Below, one piece after another: positions 1 through 12,300 of a DNA stretch of 64,000 nt. A program made the translations under genes and the position numbers. Position 1 is the first letter of the stretch, and each line of letters starts with the position of its first letter. The notes beneath the pieces are model-generated. The model ran no database searches. It was not told the DNA's origin and saw only the letters and a program-made list of their open reading frames with translations. The stretch lies in contig NC_051439.1 in assembly GCF_001649575.2 (NCBI RefSeq), positions 12,538,754 to 12,602,753 of the forward strand. The letters are read 5' to 3'. The stretch is from Kryptolebias marmoratus (lineage: Eukaryota; Chordata; Actinopteri; Cyprinodontiformes; Rivulidae).

Positions 1-45
1 TTTTGTAAAAAAATATTTTTATGGTTAAAAAGTTTTAAGATGGTT

Positions 46-250
46 TTTTTTGTTTGACATTATTATTTTTTTGATTGAATACTAATTTTTTTTTGTTTGA
101 CATGATTTTTTTTTGATTGAGTACTCCTTTTTTTGTTTGACATGATTTTTTTTTTTGATTGAGTACTCCTTTTTTTGTTTGACATGATTTTTTTTTTTGA
201 TTGAGTACTCCTTTTTTTGTTTGACATGATTTTTTTTTTTTTGATTGAAT
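46..250. repeat. Minisatellite, about 40-bp unit, five copies
   Basis: The word GTTTGACAT recurs near 52, 95, 135, 177 and 219, a period of 40 to 43 bases. Between copies lie T-runs and GATTGAGTACTCC. The copies differ mainly in T-run length, as expected from slippage. Read on the minus strand it gives a repetitive Lys/Ser-rich open frame, which is an artefact of the repeat. Confidence 0.85.
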
Positions 251-596
251 AATTGTGAAACAAATCTAACTCCATAGGTTTTGTTTTTAAAAGCTTAAGA
301 CTGTCTCAAAAGTCATTACTTTCATTGTTTAACAAAAACTATGCAGTTGTTTGTCTGTTTTTGTCTTGATATTTTAATGCACACAGGCAGCAGTGAGGTT
401 TTAAACCCTCCTCACTGAGATTCATAGAAGTGAGATCTCTGCTTTGGAACTTTATGTTTGCCTTGATTTTAAAATCTTATCTTCCTTCTAAACCCTAAAT
501 GGCCTCGTTCCCAAACACATTTCAAATTTATGCGCCCTCCCAACCATTGAGATCCACTGTGCAGATATTGCTTTTTTTTTGATTTGTAACAAAAAA

Positions 597-712
597 AGAG
601 CTGAGATGGTTTCCATTTCAGCCCTCGCTGTGTGGGACGCTCTGCCCTCTGGACTCAGACAGACAGAGTCTCTGTTCACCTGCAAATCCCTCCTTAAAAC
701 ATTCATCTCTGT
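597..712 (+). mobile_element. LINE reverse-transcriptase C-terminal fossil
   Basis: The plus-strand frame reads ALAVWDALPSGLRQTESLFT and then a CKSLLKTFI-like end. This resembles the extreme C-terminus of fish LINE polyproteins of the L2/CR1/Rex type (pattern: xxLWNSLPxxIRxxxSLxxFKxxLKTxLF). Nothing upstream continues the reverse transcriptase, so it is a short 5'-truncated remnant. The family assignment is from memory of the pattern, not from a search. Confidence 0.5.
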
Positions 713-789
713 GAGAACTTGTTGCAGTGTTTATTGTATCCAACATCCGTTTTATTGTTGCGATTTTGTGAGCGCCCATCTGTTCGAAA

Positions 790-1010
790 ACCCTTTAACG
801 CATCTCAAAAAAAGTGGGGACGGGGGGGGGGAAACAAAAGGCTGTAAAAGTAAGCGGTACGAACAGGAAACAGCGGGAGGAGCTTTCTGCAATTAATTAG
901 GTTAATTGGTTACAGGTCAGTAAGAGGACTGGGTGTAAAAAAGAGCATTTTAGAGAAGCTGAATCTATCAGAAGTAAAGATGGGCAGAGGTTTGATTTAG
1001 ATACTGTCTT
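790..1010 (+). mobile_element. Fragment of a TIR DNA transposon
   Basis: The segment holding GCAATTAATTAGGTTAATTG, a GGGTGTAAAAAAGAGCAT stretch and AAGTAAAGATGGGCAGAGG matches my memory of the subterminal region of a very common teleost DNA transposon, just before its transposase start. The coding part is missing. Recognition is by memory of the repeat family, so the family name is left open. Confidence 0.45.
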
Positions 1011-3282
1011 GAGATGTGTGTCTGTTTCATAATCACATAAACAGATTTCATTTCTGCATAAATCGTTTTCTTCATATAAGAGTTTAATGAAGCAGTATCT
1101 ATGTTCAGCTGATTAGGTGTTCATGAATGGTACACGTGTCTAAATGATCAAGAACCAGTGAGGTCAGAATGAATGTAGAGCAGTAATTTGAGTTCAGAGA
1201 AGATGACAAAAAGAGGGTCTCTTCATGCTGCAGTCCAAAGGCTTTGAATCACGACACATGAAATCCAAGAGTTGGAAAGGGAAACTTCTGGGGTGTCAGC
1301 AACAACATCCAGGTAAGCTTTAGTAAGAACAGCTTGAAGAACAGAGTGGTTTGGTGTCCGATGACACCTTTGTATCCATTGAAGAAGAAAGGAATAGTAA
1401 TCCGAAGAGAGCAATGGGTCTTCAGTGATGTTTAACCATAAGGTACTTTAAAGTTTTCTTAGTTAAGTTCTTGTAGTTCTCATATGACAAAAGGGGGGTC
1501 TCTTCATGCTACAAGTACATTCAGAGTACACTTACCTTGTCTGGAAATGGTCATTCAGGTTTGTATCTGACAGGTAAAAGAAGAAACGTCTGTTTCGCTT
1601 ACAAACACAAACAACGGGGGTGGACAAAATCCGAGTGACCTCTAAGCTAAAATGAAAGCGTCTCTTTTAAAACTGAGCTTCTCATCACCCCACAGGGTCT
1701 TTGAAAGAATAAACGAGTGAATCCCACTCTCTGTTTCACACTGGGATCCCATCGCAGCTTGGCTCCAGAACCACAGCCATCGTCAGATCTGTGATAAATA
1801 TTTAATTTCCCCCCAAAAGGACAGAGGAAGAGAAAAAAACAGCGGACCAGAAAGGAGGTGGGTGCACTAAAGCTGACGGTCAGGCACACTGAGAGCGAGG
1901 CCGAGTTCAGGTTTTATCGTGATTCGAGCAGATGATGTAACTTCTTTCACTCTTTGAGTTACTTCTGTAACACATAAGCTTCCCTCAGTGTTCCTGTTCT
2001 GTTATTTTAGATCTGCATGTCTTGCCTTCCCTGTTTTTCTCTTCCTGTTTTTCTCAAAGCCTTAAGAGGAGCTGCAGCCTGAAGGCAGGCTTTGTTAGGG
2101 GCATCGTGGGAGCATCATGTCTTCTCTCTAATACAATCAGTTTCAGTAAATTACAAGAGCGCCTAATAGCATTAGGACCTGGTGACACTCATTTAGTCCA
2201 CTTAAGGTCCCTGCTTGTCTCAGACTTTGGAAAGTTAGAGCAGATGGAAGAGAGAAATGCAGCTGTCCAAACAGCATCTTTTCTTGGCAGGATAAGGGTA
2301 TTACAACAAGAGTCGATTTCACCTCGGGGTAAAAAAATAAAAAGCTCTAAATTGTGTCACATTCTTCAAAGAAGACCTCTTATTATGATTCATGATACTG
2401 TCTGAAGCTTATTTGAAGCCATCTGACTGGAGGGGATCTTTAAGGATGTTGAGTGAGCCTAATTTTATCATGTTTGTGTTTCAGCATGTCTGTGCAAAAT
2501 GCTAATTCAAATCACTAACTGCAAGGCTGCAGCAAGGCGTCTCTTTCTCTGCCAAACCAAGTCTACAAATGCGATTTTTTAATACTAAATAATCTAATAT
2601 TTATTTAGCATTACAATTATCCAGCCTGTTAACAGTCCAGTTGCTTATTTACTAGTTAATCATTCATTTAAGTTTGGCTCATTGGGTAATTCGAGGCTTT
2701 CAGTATCAGACTTCCTTGCTGATGTCTTGTGTAGATGATCAGATCTCAGGTTGTGTCCAGGAGTTGTTGTCTAGTGTCTTTTTCCAGATGCCCTTCCTTT
2801 TTGTGTCTCCGGTGACATCCAGCATTGTGCCGGCTTTGCAGAATAAATGCTCCGCAAACCTGTTTTTAACCCTCTGTCACGGGATCACAGCGGGGGCACC
2901 AGCTCTGCCGTCCTGGCTCTCCCACAAGCTGCTGGCACTTCGCCGAACGAGCCTCATCACTCCCTCTCTGCAGGCCTCCGTGAGATCCAGCGTGATTAGG
3001 CGCCGCTGGAGACAGAGATTTATCGTTTCTGGTCAAGGTTCCTCTGCCGGCTCTCTGGATTGAGCAGAGTTTGTTTTGGATTAGAGGTGAGACTTCTCTC
3101 CAGCACTGAGGAATGAGCGTCACGTTGGCCGTTGTCTTTATTAATACCAGTGACTATTGTCAGTAACAGCCTTAAGCGATATAGATGTTTGGATTCCTGC
3201 CTCTTCCCCTCTTTTCCCTATTGCTGTCTTCCCCTCCAGGTGAAGCTGTGGGCGAGCTGAGCAGCCGAACTGCAACCCTGTG

Positions 3283-3339
<57 letters not shown>

Positions 3340-5104
3340 CAGCTGACTTTTGGATCTTGCCTGGTGAGTTCACGGTTTCCCCACGATCTCATACGATGGT
3401 CCTGCAGCGCAGATCTTTGCCTTCAAAACGAAAAGGAAACAAATATCTCTGGACACTCACCTGCCGGCCCACTCTGAGCCCCCACCTCTTCATTCACCAC
3501 CTCCTTGCACCTGAAAACAACAACAAAAGTGAGATTTTTCATTCTTACATTGTCAACTACAAGACCAGCTCCCACTTTTCTCCCTACAGTGGACCCACCT
3601 CAAGATCTCCTGCTTCGTTCTCAGGTGCACATTTGTATAAATCCTGTAAATAAACACCTTAAACCTCCACCTGTGTGCCAGTCACTGTGTCAGCACTAAG
3701 GAGTCTATTTCCTTCCCTCGATTATGACTGTAGAGCTCGGTGCTGGTGACTGCACCCTCCTCCCAAAGCTTTCAGGCTGCTGATGAGCTGGAACAAGACT
3801 TATATTTTAGAGAAGGTTAGGCAGGAATTGAATAATCTTAAAGTCTAAAGATGAAATATTATTAAACTCTGCTGGTAAGCACCAACGCCTGAATGTTCTC
3901 TTCCTACAGATCCGTTCTTCCTCGGATTGTGCTGCATTATGATTCTGGTCAGACGTGGAAATATGTTGTATTTGTTCAGGTCATCATGGACTCTGCTGCA
4001 GCAAGGCCACTGCACTACGAAGCGACATTCAGGAGAGGGCTTTATCTGCTTATTATTTTGGAGTTTTTCATTCCTACAGTTGGATTAAATTGAAGCATCC
4101 CTCCTGAAGCTCTGGCCGACTATCTGTTTTAAAGACTAACATGTTCTGGTGCTCCGCTCATCACTTTTCTTCTGGGTTCCCAGTCGATAATTGCAGTGAT
4201 GCTTTGTTTTCCGTGACATCATTTTGCCTCAGATGAGAATCGGGACACGCTCTCAAACTCCACGGCTCTTGTCGGCTACAGTGCAACATTTGCAGAGTTG
4301 ATTCATTAGCTGTGAGAGCTCAGCAGGCAAAACCCTGTTAGATAAAAATCCTTGGCTGACTTCACTCTCTTGGCTGTACTTTAAAGAGCAAATCCACAAA
4401 AACCAAAAACCACCACGAAACGCTCTTAATCTTCCACACAAACGGTTCTGGCCTTAAATAATTTAACTCCAGACCCTGTGCAGAGAGTAGTCTTTTTTTA
4501 TAGGAGAGTAGTTATTTCTCTAAACACTCTTGCTGATTTGGTTTCCTCTGCTCCAATCTGAAGGTATAAATCCATGTTTAGTGGAAAACGTTGGTTCGCC
4601 GTTTGAGATTTCAGCCCTATGGCTTGAGGCTAATCTTTAATAAAAGAAATAATTAGTGAATATATTGAAATTCTGTCACCCGCTGTAAGCATTTGTGCTT
4701 TACTTAAAGAGCAAAAAAAAAAAAAGGCACGCAGCCAGTTATTTGACAATTATTCAACCTCTTTAATTGAAGGTGTAATCTCAGAGGTGCCTATTTAATA
4801 GGTTTTTGATTCCATTTACTTTAATTGTGTAATAAAGAGGAAAAAACATAATAAATCTTTATGCTGGAGTGGGGCAATACCACGAAAGCCTAATATGTAA
4901 TTCTGAAAATTCTTTAAGGACGCTAAAGATCAAAAGAGAAATAAAGTGAACCGCTGCTTCCTTTCAGTTCACATAATACTCATTTATTTAGTGGGTAAAA
5001 ATAACATAAATATGGTTTGTATTAATCTACAGCTGACTGCAGCTGCAGGTTAGTAGATAAACTGAAAACCGTTCATAAAAGAATTAGTCTATGAACACAA
5101 TAGT
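1011..5104. other. Intergenic, no gene recognised
   Basis: Open frames here (for example 2022-2405 and 2674-3063 plus) show no familiar domain and no matching splice partners. A related sequence pair (GGTCTCTTCATGCT within 1205-1230 and 1488-1515) marks a local duplication. AT-rich stretches near 4640-4870 contain many TTAAT/AATTA words. The distal 3' UTR or exons of an unseen neighbour cannot be excluded. Confidence 0.5.
3284..3337. repeat. (CT)n microsatellite
   Basis: This is an uninterrupted CT run of about 25 units. It generates low-complexity Leu-Ser and Arg-Glu open frames on the two strands; neither is a gene. Confidence 0.95.
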
Positions 5105-6775
5105 TAAGATATTTTAAGCCAAACCAGAAAATTGTGCTGTGGTTAGTCGAAGACCACGAGGAGGGAAACGTGCCAGGAGACGGAGGGAGAAGAGGAAAGT
5201 CAGGAGTGTAGGACTGAGGGTAGCAGGTCTAAATGTAGGGACAAGGACAGGCAAAGGCAGAGAGCTGGCTGACATGATGCAGAGGAGGAAGGCAGATGTG
5301 TTTTGTGTGCAAGAGACCAAGTGGAAGGGCAGCAAGGCATTGGGGCAGGGTTTAAGCTGTTTTATCATGGTGTGGATAGTAGGGGTGGTCCTGAAAGAGG
5401 AGTTAGCAGGGAATGTAATCGAGGTGAAAGGAGCGTCAGATAGGATGATGTGTCTGAAGGTAGAAGTAGAAGGTCTGATGCTGAATGTTGTCAGTGGTTC
5501 TGCTCCACAGGTTGGATGTGATGCAGAAGAGAAAGAGGAATTCTGGAAGGATCTGGATGAAGTGATGAAGAGTATTCCCAGGGAGGAGAGAGTGGTGATC
5601 GGAGCAGATCTGAATGGACAAGTTGGTGAAGGAAACAGGGGAGATGAGGAAAGGATGGGCAGGTTTGAGGTCAAGGAAAGGAACCAGGAAGGACAGATGG
5701 TGGTGGATTTTGTTTTTCAACATCTATTTCCAAAAGAGGGAGGAAGACAGGGTGACCTATAAGAGTGGAGGCAGGAGGACGAAGGTAGACCACATTCTGT
5801 GTAGAAGAGGTAACCTGAGGGAGATTGTGGACTGTAAGGTTGTGGCAGGGGAGACAGCATTGGATGGTGGTGTGTAGGATGACTGTTGTGATGAAGAAGA
5901 GGAAAAGAGGAAGAGAAAAGGACCAAATGGATGAAGTTGAGGAAGGAAGAACAGTGTGAGGAGTTCAGAGAGGAGCTCTGGTTGATAAGAAGGAGCTTCC
6001 AGGTGACTGGGCTTTCACAGCCACAGTGATTAGAGAGACAGGTAGGAAGGGGTGTCATCTGGACAGAGAAAAGATAAGGAAACCTGGTGGTGGAATAGGG
6101 AAGTGCAGGAAGTCATCCAGAGGAAGAGGTTGGCCAGGAAGAAATGGGACAGCGAGAGGACTGAAGAGAGTAGACAGGAATGTAGGGAGATGAAACATAG
6201 GGCAAAGAGGGAGGTAGCAAAGGCAAAACAAAAAGTGTTTGAGTTGTACAAGAGGCTGGACGCTTGTATCGACTGGCAAGACAGAGGGATCAGACTGGAA
6301 AGGTTAGGCTTGTTAAAGATAGAAACAGTAATGTTCTAACAAGAGAGGAGAGTGTGATGGGAAGATGGAAGGAGAACTTTGAGGAGCTGATGAATGAAGA
6401 GAATGAAAGGGAAAGAAGAGTAGATGGTATAGAAACTGTGGACCAGGGATGGCCTGTATGGTTTGGAGACAGTGGGACTGACAAAAAGACAGGAGACAGA
6501 GCTGGAAGAGGCAGAGCTGAAGATGTTGAGGTTCTCCTTGGGAGGGACGAGGACGGACAGGATTAGGAATGAGGTCATCAGAGGTACGGCACAGGTTGAA
6601 TGACTTGGAGATAAAGTTAGAGACTGAGATGGTTTGGACATGTGCAGAGGAGGGACAGTGGGTACATTGGTAGAAGGATGTTAGAGACGCAGGGAAAAGA
6701 CAACGAGGAGATATATGGATGCAGTTAGAGAGGACATGGAGGGGAAGAGCTGAAAGAAAAAGAAGAAGCTAAAGT
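5105..6775 (+). mobile_element. Decayed RTE-type LINE with internal deletion
   Basis: Plus-strand frames give an apurinic/apyrimidinic-like endonuclease: LNVGTRTGKGRELADMMQRR, then FCVQETKWKG, then ERVVIGADLNGQVGEGNRGD. The frame shifts near 5700 (DF, then TYKSGGRRTKVDHILCRRGN), and again before the linker read at 6052-6440 (KDKETWWWN, RLARKKWDSERTEESRQ, NEENERE). After about 6440 the reverse-transcriptase core is absent and sequence resumes in the 3' part of the element (AELKMLRFSL-type region, about 6520). It ends in a GAAAGAAAAAGAAGAAG tail. Frameshifts, stops and loss of the catalytic core make it a dead, internally deleted copy. A second 3' copy lies at about 60733-61163. It is assigned to the RTE-like fish LINEs (the sort often mislabelled craniofacial development protein 2). 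Confidence 0.85.
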
Positions 6776-7470
6776 GTAAAAGATGTTTTATTGACAGTTA
6801 GTCAAGATCACATCATTACTTTGTGAGACTCTGTGAAACACGTATTTGCTAATGAGCACAAACAGAACAACGTGTCAGACTATTTTTTGGCAGGGAGCGG
6901 TGTATTTCCTGTGTTGGTAAAGCTGCCAAACAACGAGAGACACAAATCGACTAATGAGTTATCATCAGGGACGGTCGGAGATTTCTGTTTATTACGTTCA
7001 CTGTCTCTTTGTTTCGGGTGAAAACTAACGTGAACGTTTACAGTTCATCATAAATAAGCATTTGCCAAACCGTTCTTTTCATATTTAGGAGCTAAAGGTG
7101 GCAAACTGTTTTACAACAGGATCAATCGTAAGACATTCATACATCATCCAACACAGACTGTCATAACAGCTACTCTAGACCCCCCAAAAAACTAAAGTTT
7201 AAACTTTTTATTCGTTAAAGGGAGTATAGGATGTACGCTGATACGTGTGTAAGAGTGTGGACCAGCGCTCCATGTCCCCCCCCACAATCATATTTATGGG
7301 CCCAAAATTCAGACCACATGTGGAGCGAAGCTTGTGACCCACATTAGGAGCTACAGGAGGAGCTTTTGTCTTCAGCCCAGTTTGTGACGTACCACGAAAC
7401 TACACAAGGTTACAGTCCAGCAGAAATGCAGTTTACCAGAGAAGGCCAAAGGAATAAACAAACGTTTACG
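6776..7470. other. Intergenic, no feature seen
   Basis: Between the LINE and the next transposon fossil I see no coding potential beyond short random frames and no clear repeat. Confidence 0.45.
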
Positions 7471-8440
7471 CAACCCCAACTCCAAATGCATCGGGACGCT
7501 GTGTAAAAATGTAAGTAAGAACAGAATGCCATGGTTTGCAAATCTCCCGAACCCAAGTTTTATTTTCAAACGTTTCAACGTGACTGCACCATTTCAGGAA
7601 ACAATGAGTCGCCTACATCTTAAAAACGTAAAAACATTTGCACAGGGGAATGTTTGCCGCTGCGAGGCGTCTTCTCTTCTTTTAAGAAAAGTCTGTAAAC
7701 GTCTGCAAACCGAGGAGAGCGGCTGCTGGAGGTTTTGGAGGTGAATGTTGACCCATGGTCTGATGGAGGGTTCTAGCCGCTCAACAGTCCTGGGTTGTCG
7801 TTGTTGATGATGCTAATGCACCCCCATACCATCAGAGAGGCAGGTGTCTAAACTGTGATAACAGGCAGGATGGTCCCTCTCCTCTTTACTACGAAGGACA
7901 AAGAAGTCGTGGTTTCCAAAAAGAATTTCACGTTTTGATCTGCCTCAGGCCATTTCAGATGACCTTTGACCCAGAGAAGATGGCAGCGTTTCTGGGTGGT
8001 GTTCCCATCTGGCTTCTGCTTTGCCTGATAGCGCTTTAAGCAGGATTTGTGGAAGGCACAGAGACTTTTCCCAGACACTTGAAACCTTTTGATGCTGTTA
8101 TGAACTTCAGATGACGGGATATTCCAAGTCTTTACAAATTTCCGTCGAGGGACATTTTTTTTGTGAAACCGTTCCAATATTTGTAGACATTTTTTTGGCA
8201 GCGGGTCCGTCTATACTTCAATGTTCTTCTAGCCGTTTCTTATTCACACCTCTTACTTTTACAGCCTTTCCTTTTCGTCCCTGTCCCCATTTTTTTTAAA
8301 ATGTGTTGCCATAAAATTCAAAATCACCTCATCTTTAAATTTAAAAAAAAAACAATCAGTCCAGTTTTGTAAGTTTCAACATCTGATACGTTTCCTATGT
8401 TCCACTGTGAATGAAATACTGGTGGATAAAATGAACACAC
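7471..8440 (-). mobile_element. Degenerate TIR DNA transposon (teleost family)
   Basis: The left end (CAACCCCAACTCC, then GGGACGCTGTGTAAAAATGT, then GGTTTGCAAATC) and the right part (CCTGTCCCCATTTTTTTTAA, then AAATTCAAAATCACC, then GTTTCAACATCTGATACGTT) match the terminal regions I remember for an abundant fish transposon whose ends read CAACCCCAATTCC...TTGGGACG. The interior, including TTTGCCTGATAGCGCTTTAA, keeps no intact transposase frame. It may be a non-autonomous or heavily mutated copy. Confidence 0.5.
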
Positions 8441-9349
8441 ACCCCAGCTTTTACATAAATTAAGTTGTCAAGGTGTAGATAAAACTGCACAGCAAAGTAA
8501 AAAGGTCTAATGAGAAACAGAATTTCCTCTTTTGGTAAGTGTATTTTTTTTTATTATTGGTGTAATATCAGCTTTTCTACCAAGCTATTAATCTTCAACA
8601 GGGAAAATCTTGATTGCTGACATGCTGACAGTATTTTACTAACCTAAAACACCACAAGGTTATTGCGCTTATTTAGATAAATTTGTTGTTTTGTGGCCCG
8701 TATAAGTGCTTAAACTGACTATTAAAGAGCTTTAAAGTTGAATTAACGCATGATGAAACCCTAATGTTGTGGAAATAGAGTGGACAAAGTCTCATAGAAA
8801 ACAAACTGGTGCCTCGTGGGCATTTTCCACACTTGTTCCGATGGTTTTAGTGGGAAAGTAACGTAGCATTTATTGGCTGTGGTGAGTGACTCAGTAACCA
8901 GATGGAACCACGTGTTTGACACCGTTCCAGCAGACGAGGAGGTTTTACGCTCCAGTTTGTGAACGTGGCCGTTCGGTCAAACTCCATTAAAATTAATGTG
9001 AGGAACATAAGAGGTCACGTGGGAGTTTGATCTCGTTCACAAATAAAACGACCTTTAAGGCACTCGCCTTTCAGCTCAGGTGCCAAAAATCTGTCCTGTC
9101 CTGCTTGTCGAGAACAAGATATGATAGAAATATCAGAGAAACGAGACAGAAGACAAGTGCTGCACGTCTCATCCGGACTTCGTTTCTCTGCGTTTGTATT
9201 TTAACATTTAGAAAAAAGGCGATCGGGTCGTTTCCAGACGCAACTTTAAGTGAACCGTCCTCTGCTGTCCTCCCTTTTTCCTGCCTCGCTCTGCCATCTT
9301 CTCTACACCCTCCTCGCCGCTCCCCCCCACCACCACTTTTCGCTCCTTT
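8441..9349 (-). other. Probable rpap1 3' UTR and downstream flank
   Basis: This interval lies directly 3' of the rpap1 stop on the minus strand. A minus-strand AATAAA (plus TTTATT at 8869-8874) is a candidate poly(A) signal, which would give a 3' UTR of about 480 to 500 nt. Other AT-rich signals exist, so the true end is not fixed by sequence alone. Confidence 0.35.
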
Positions 9350-12300
9350 TCAGTCTCCCTTGTCGTCGCCGCAGTCCTGCAGACCTAGGACTCTCTCCAG
9401 ACGCTTTGCCCTGACGGGAGGCAGCTGTTCGTACGTGTCGAAGCCAAGCTGGAGGTGCCGCTGGGGCAGACGGAAAAAAAGCAAGCGCTTCCTCAACACC
9501 TGGAAATGAGACGTGAAGAGTGAGAAGGATGTGAGAGCAACAGTGTTCAAAAGCTATTCTCCGAGAGGGGTATCTGTGCCCCAGAAGGACGATTCATTCA
9601 TTTGAAAATAATTTAAAATGTTGTGCCCTTACTTTTTATACAAGATAAAATCTGTTGTTATAAATCAATTTAAAATACATAGTATTGTTTGCCATTATCA
9701 CCCGTTTTAATTGGCCTAATTGGGATGTTTGCAGACTTTAAGCGAGGATAATAAGGGTCACAGGTTTCTGCTGCTGTTTTCTGGGTTGGGACCAGAAAGG
9801 TTTGAACACCGGCGCTCTAACGTACTTTTAATTAATTGGAAAAAAAAAAAAAATGCATTAAAATAACAAACTTCGCAAATAATCCTCTGAAAGATTCAAA
9901 TTAAATTTTAAAAAACCCTAACATCATGTATGCAAACATGACCAAATTGATTGATGTGCTGGCAGCTGTTAGGAAACACATAAATAAACGAGTAATTGCA
10001 TTACCTAACATCTACTTTACATCGCACTGAAACGCACGAGTTCAGACAAACGACACACCAGCGAAGCACTCCTTTATTTGCCATTAATGCAAAATGACAA
10101 TTAGTAAAGAACCACTCGACTCAAACAAACAGGACTCTCAGAGGGAGTAATTAATGAGCGCGGACCTGAATGCTGCTGGATGCAACAGAACCAATTTAGA
10201 ATATTAAACCGAGAGGTTGGCCGGGGCGGTGCTGAGAGAAAACCTCTCTGAATTACAGATTTATTCGGGCTGAGCCAAACACCAGCGCTCGCTCCAGCTC
10301 CGGCTTTATCTTAAACCTTAAAGTAAAATGTCTCCAATGTTTGCTTGAAAGAGGATTGGATCACCTGCGAGTCTGCAGCTCAACACTTGAGTTTAGGGGG
10401 TTGTTTTTTCCTTTTCACCTACCAGTAAAAAAGCGATAGCTCAGTTTTTTTTTTAAATCTGTCCACACGGCGCCAGGCTACATAGCTTCTACCATTTTCT
10501 TCTCTTTATATAAATGGTAAAAAGGGGCTGCTCTTTTGTTGTGGAGCTCTGGTTTTGTTTCCAGTGAAAGCACTTTTTATACCTGGAGCCTGGCCGCCTC
10601 TTCACTCACGCGCAGCACTCATTCTTCTCATGTTTGTCACGCTGACAAACCCATCAGAGGGAAGTGGCGCTCCGCGTTTCGTCCACTCAGACTCGTGCAG
10701 CCTGGAATCAAACCGGCGATCTTTCCCCCCCGGATGTATTTAGCTAAAACCACTTGGTCTGGATTTGACGCTAACGGTCGACTCGGCTGGGTCCCGTTTG
10801 AAGACGTCTGATTGGACCAGCTGCTCGTGGGTTTGGATCCGATTAGCAGAAATTGCACGTCGATTGGCAGATCCAGCAAAGCTAAGATCCACCCGGGGGC
10901 CTCGGGAACAGTCAAGCATAAAAAAAAAACCCTCTTTCAGGTGAAGAAATACAGTTGGGTTCTAAATTTTATGATGTTGGAGCTGAACTGGTGGACGAGT
11001 CGGGCCGTTTTAATGACACCTCATTAGAGCTGAGGCGGTGAAAAACTGTTGCTCCAAAGCAAGAATTTATATCGCGTTTAAATCCTCCAAACCGCATAAA
11101 GCTGCGTTGCACGTTTTATTACGAAACGAAGACCATTACGGGACGCAGACGAGAAAAGAAACGGTTTAAAGCTAAGCTCCAGCTTTTCCGGATAAAATGT
11201 TCGACGGGCTCAAGGGGGGAAGGTCAACGAGTCGCTGAACAGCAAAAAAGAAAACAGACCCTTTGATCCGAAATGAGGAGCGAGCGGGAGTGAGTAATCA
11301 ATGAACGGAGGTGGGAAGAGCGAAGGAAAAAAACAAGCGGCGTGTGCAGAAAGCAGCCCAGTACCTCATCAGTCAGGTAGTAGATTTTTCTCAGCATACT
11401 CTGTCGAGCTGCTTCAACCTCCTGGAAAAGAACAAGAGGAGAAAGTCATCTTCTCTGCCCATAGTTCCTACAACTTCTCACCTGTGTTCGTTACATCGGC
11501 TGCACTGCTCTGATTAAGTCATTCACATGTGCATCCAGTGACTTTCTGCTAGAATAACAGAAGAGGAGCAGGAACGCCTTGTGGCTTTTTTAGCTAACGA
11601 CATAAAAATTGCTGTTTAAAGTCTTAAAATCCTTTCTTCTGCGAGGACGATACAGAAAGCGTTTGTTCGTGCAGAGCCGAAATGTGTGCACCTGTGCTGC
11701 AGCGTCCTGAGAGAAGACGAAGGAGTTGACGTGAGACAGAGCCGCCGTGTACAAGATGGGACACCAGGATGCCTTCAGGGTCCCCGTCACCAAGGAGCGA
11801 AAGTAAAGGCGAAGGAGAGGGAGGGAGTCTTCGGGCGGCAAGGTGAACTGCTCCACGGGGATGGACAGCTTCGGACGAAGAGCCACGCGGCAGGTTAGAA
11901 AGAAGACAAGGGTCGCCTTAAAATGACTTCGGATTTATACAATTACCTGTTCCAGAGTGACGCCCAGGGATCTCAGCATCCCGACGTGTTCTCCAAACAC
12001 TGCCAGCCTCATGGCGGTGCTGTACCTCCTCTGCAAGGGCAAGAGCACCCAACAGCCGAACAGCGGGTCCCCGAAAGACACGGCCTCGTACTGGGTCAGA
12101 AGGGCTGTGTACAAATCCTGGAAGGAGGCGAGACCTGGAGGGGGCACATCCAGGTCTAACGAGTCCAGCTTGGAACCCCTGGAGTTTTAAAAAAAAAAGG
12201 TTTATCGGGAGCATCTGGACCTTTTTGAGACTAAGTTTAGATTGTTTCCCCCCCATGAAGGATATTTTTTTTTTGTAACCAGACCTGGTCAGGAGTCTGA

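Noticed and set aside
63..275. Minus-strand repetitive Lys/Ser open frame
   Set aside because: It is a direct translation of the 40-bp minisatellite with no start context or homolog.
2022..2405. 127-codon plus frame
   Set aside because: No recognisable domain, no splice partners, ordinary base composition.
3141..3477. Arg-Glu and Leu-Ser repetitive frames
   Set aside because: They are produced by the (CT)n microsatellite.
5114..5674. Minus-strand Ser/Pro-rich frame of 186 codons
   Set aside because: It is the antisense of the LINE endonuclease region, where purine-rich coding sequence leaves the opposite strand open.
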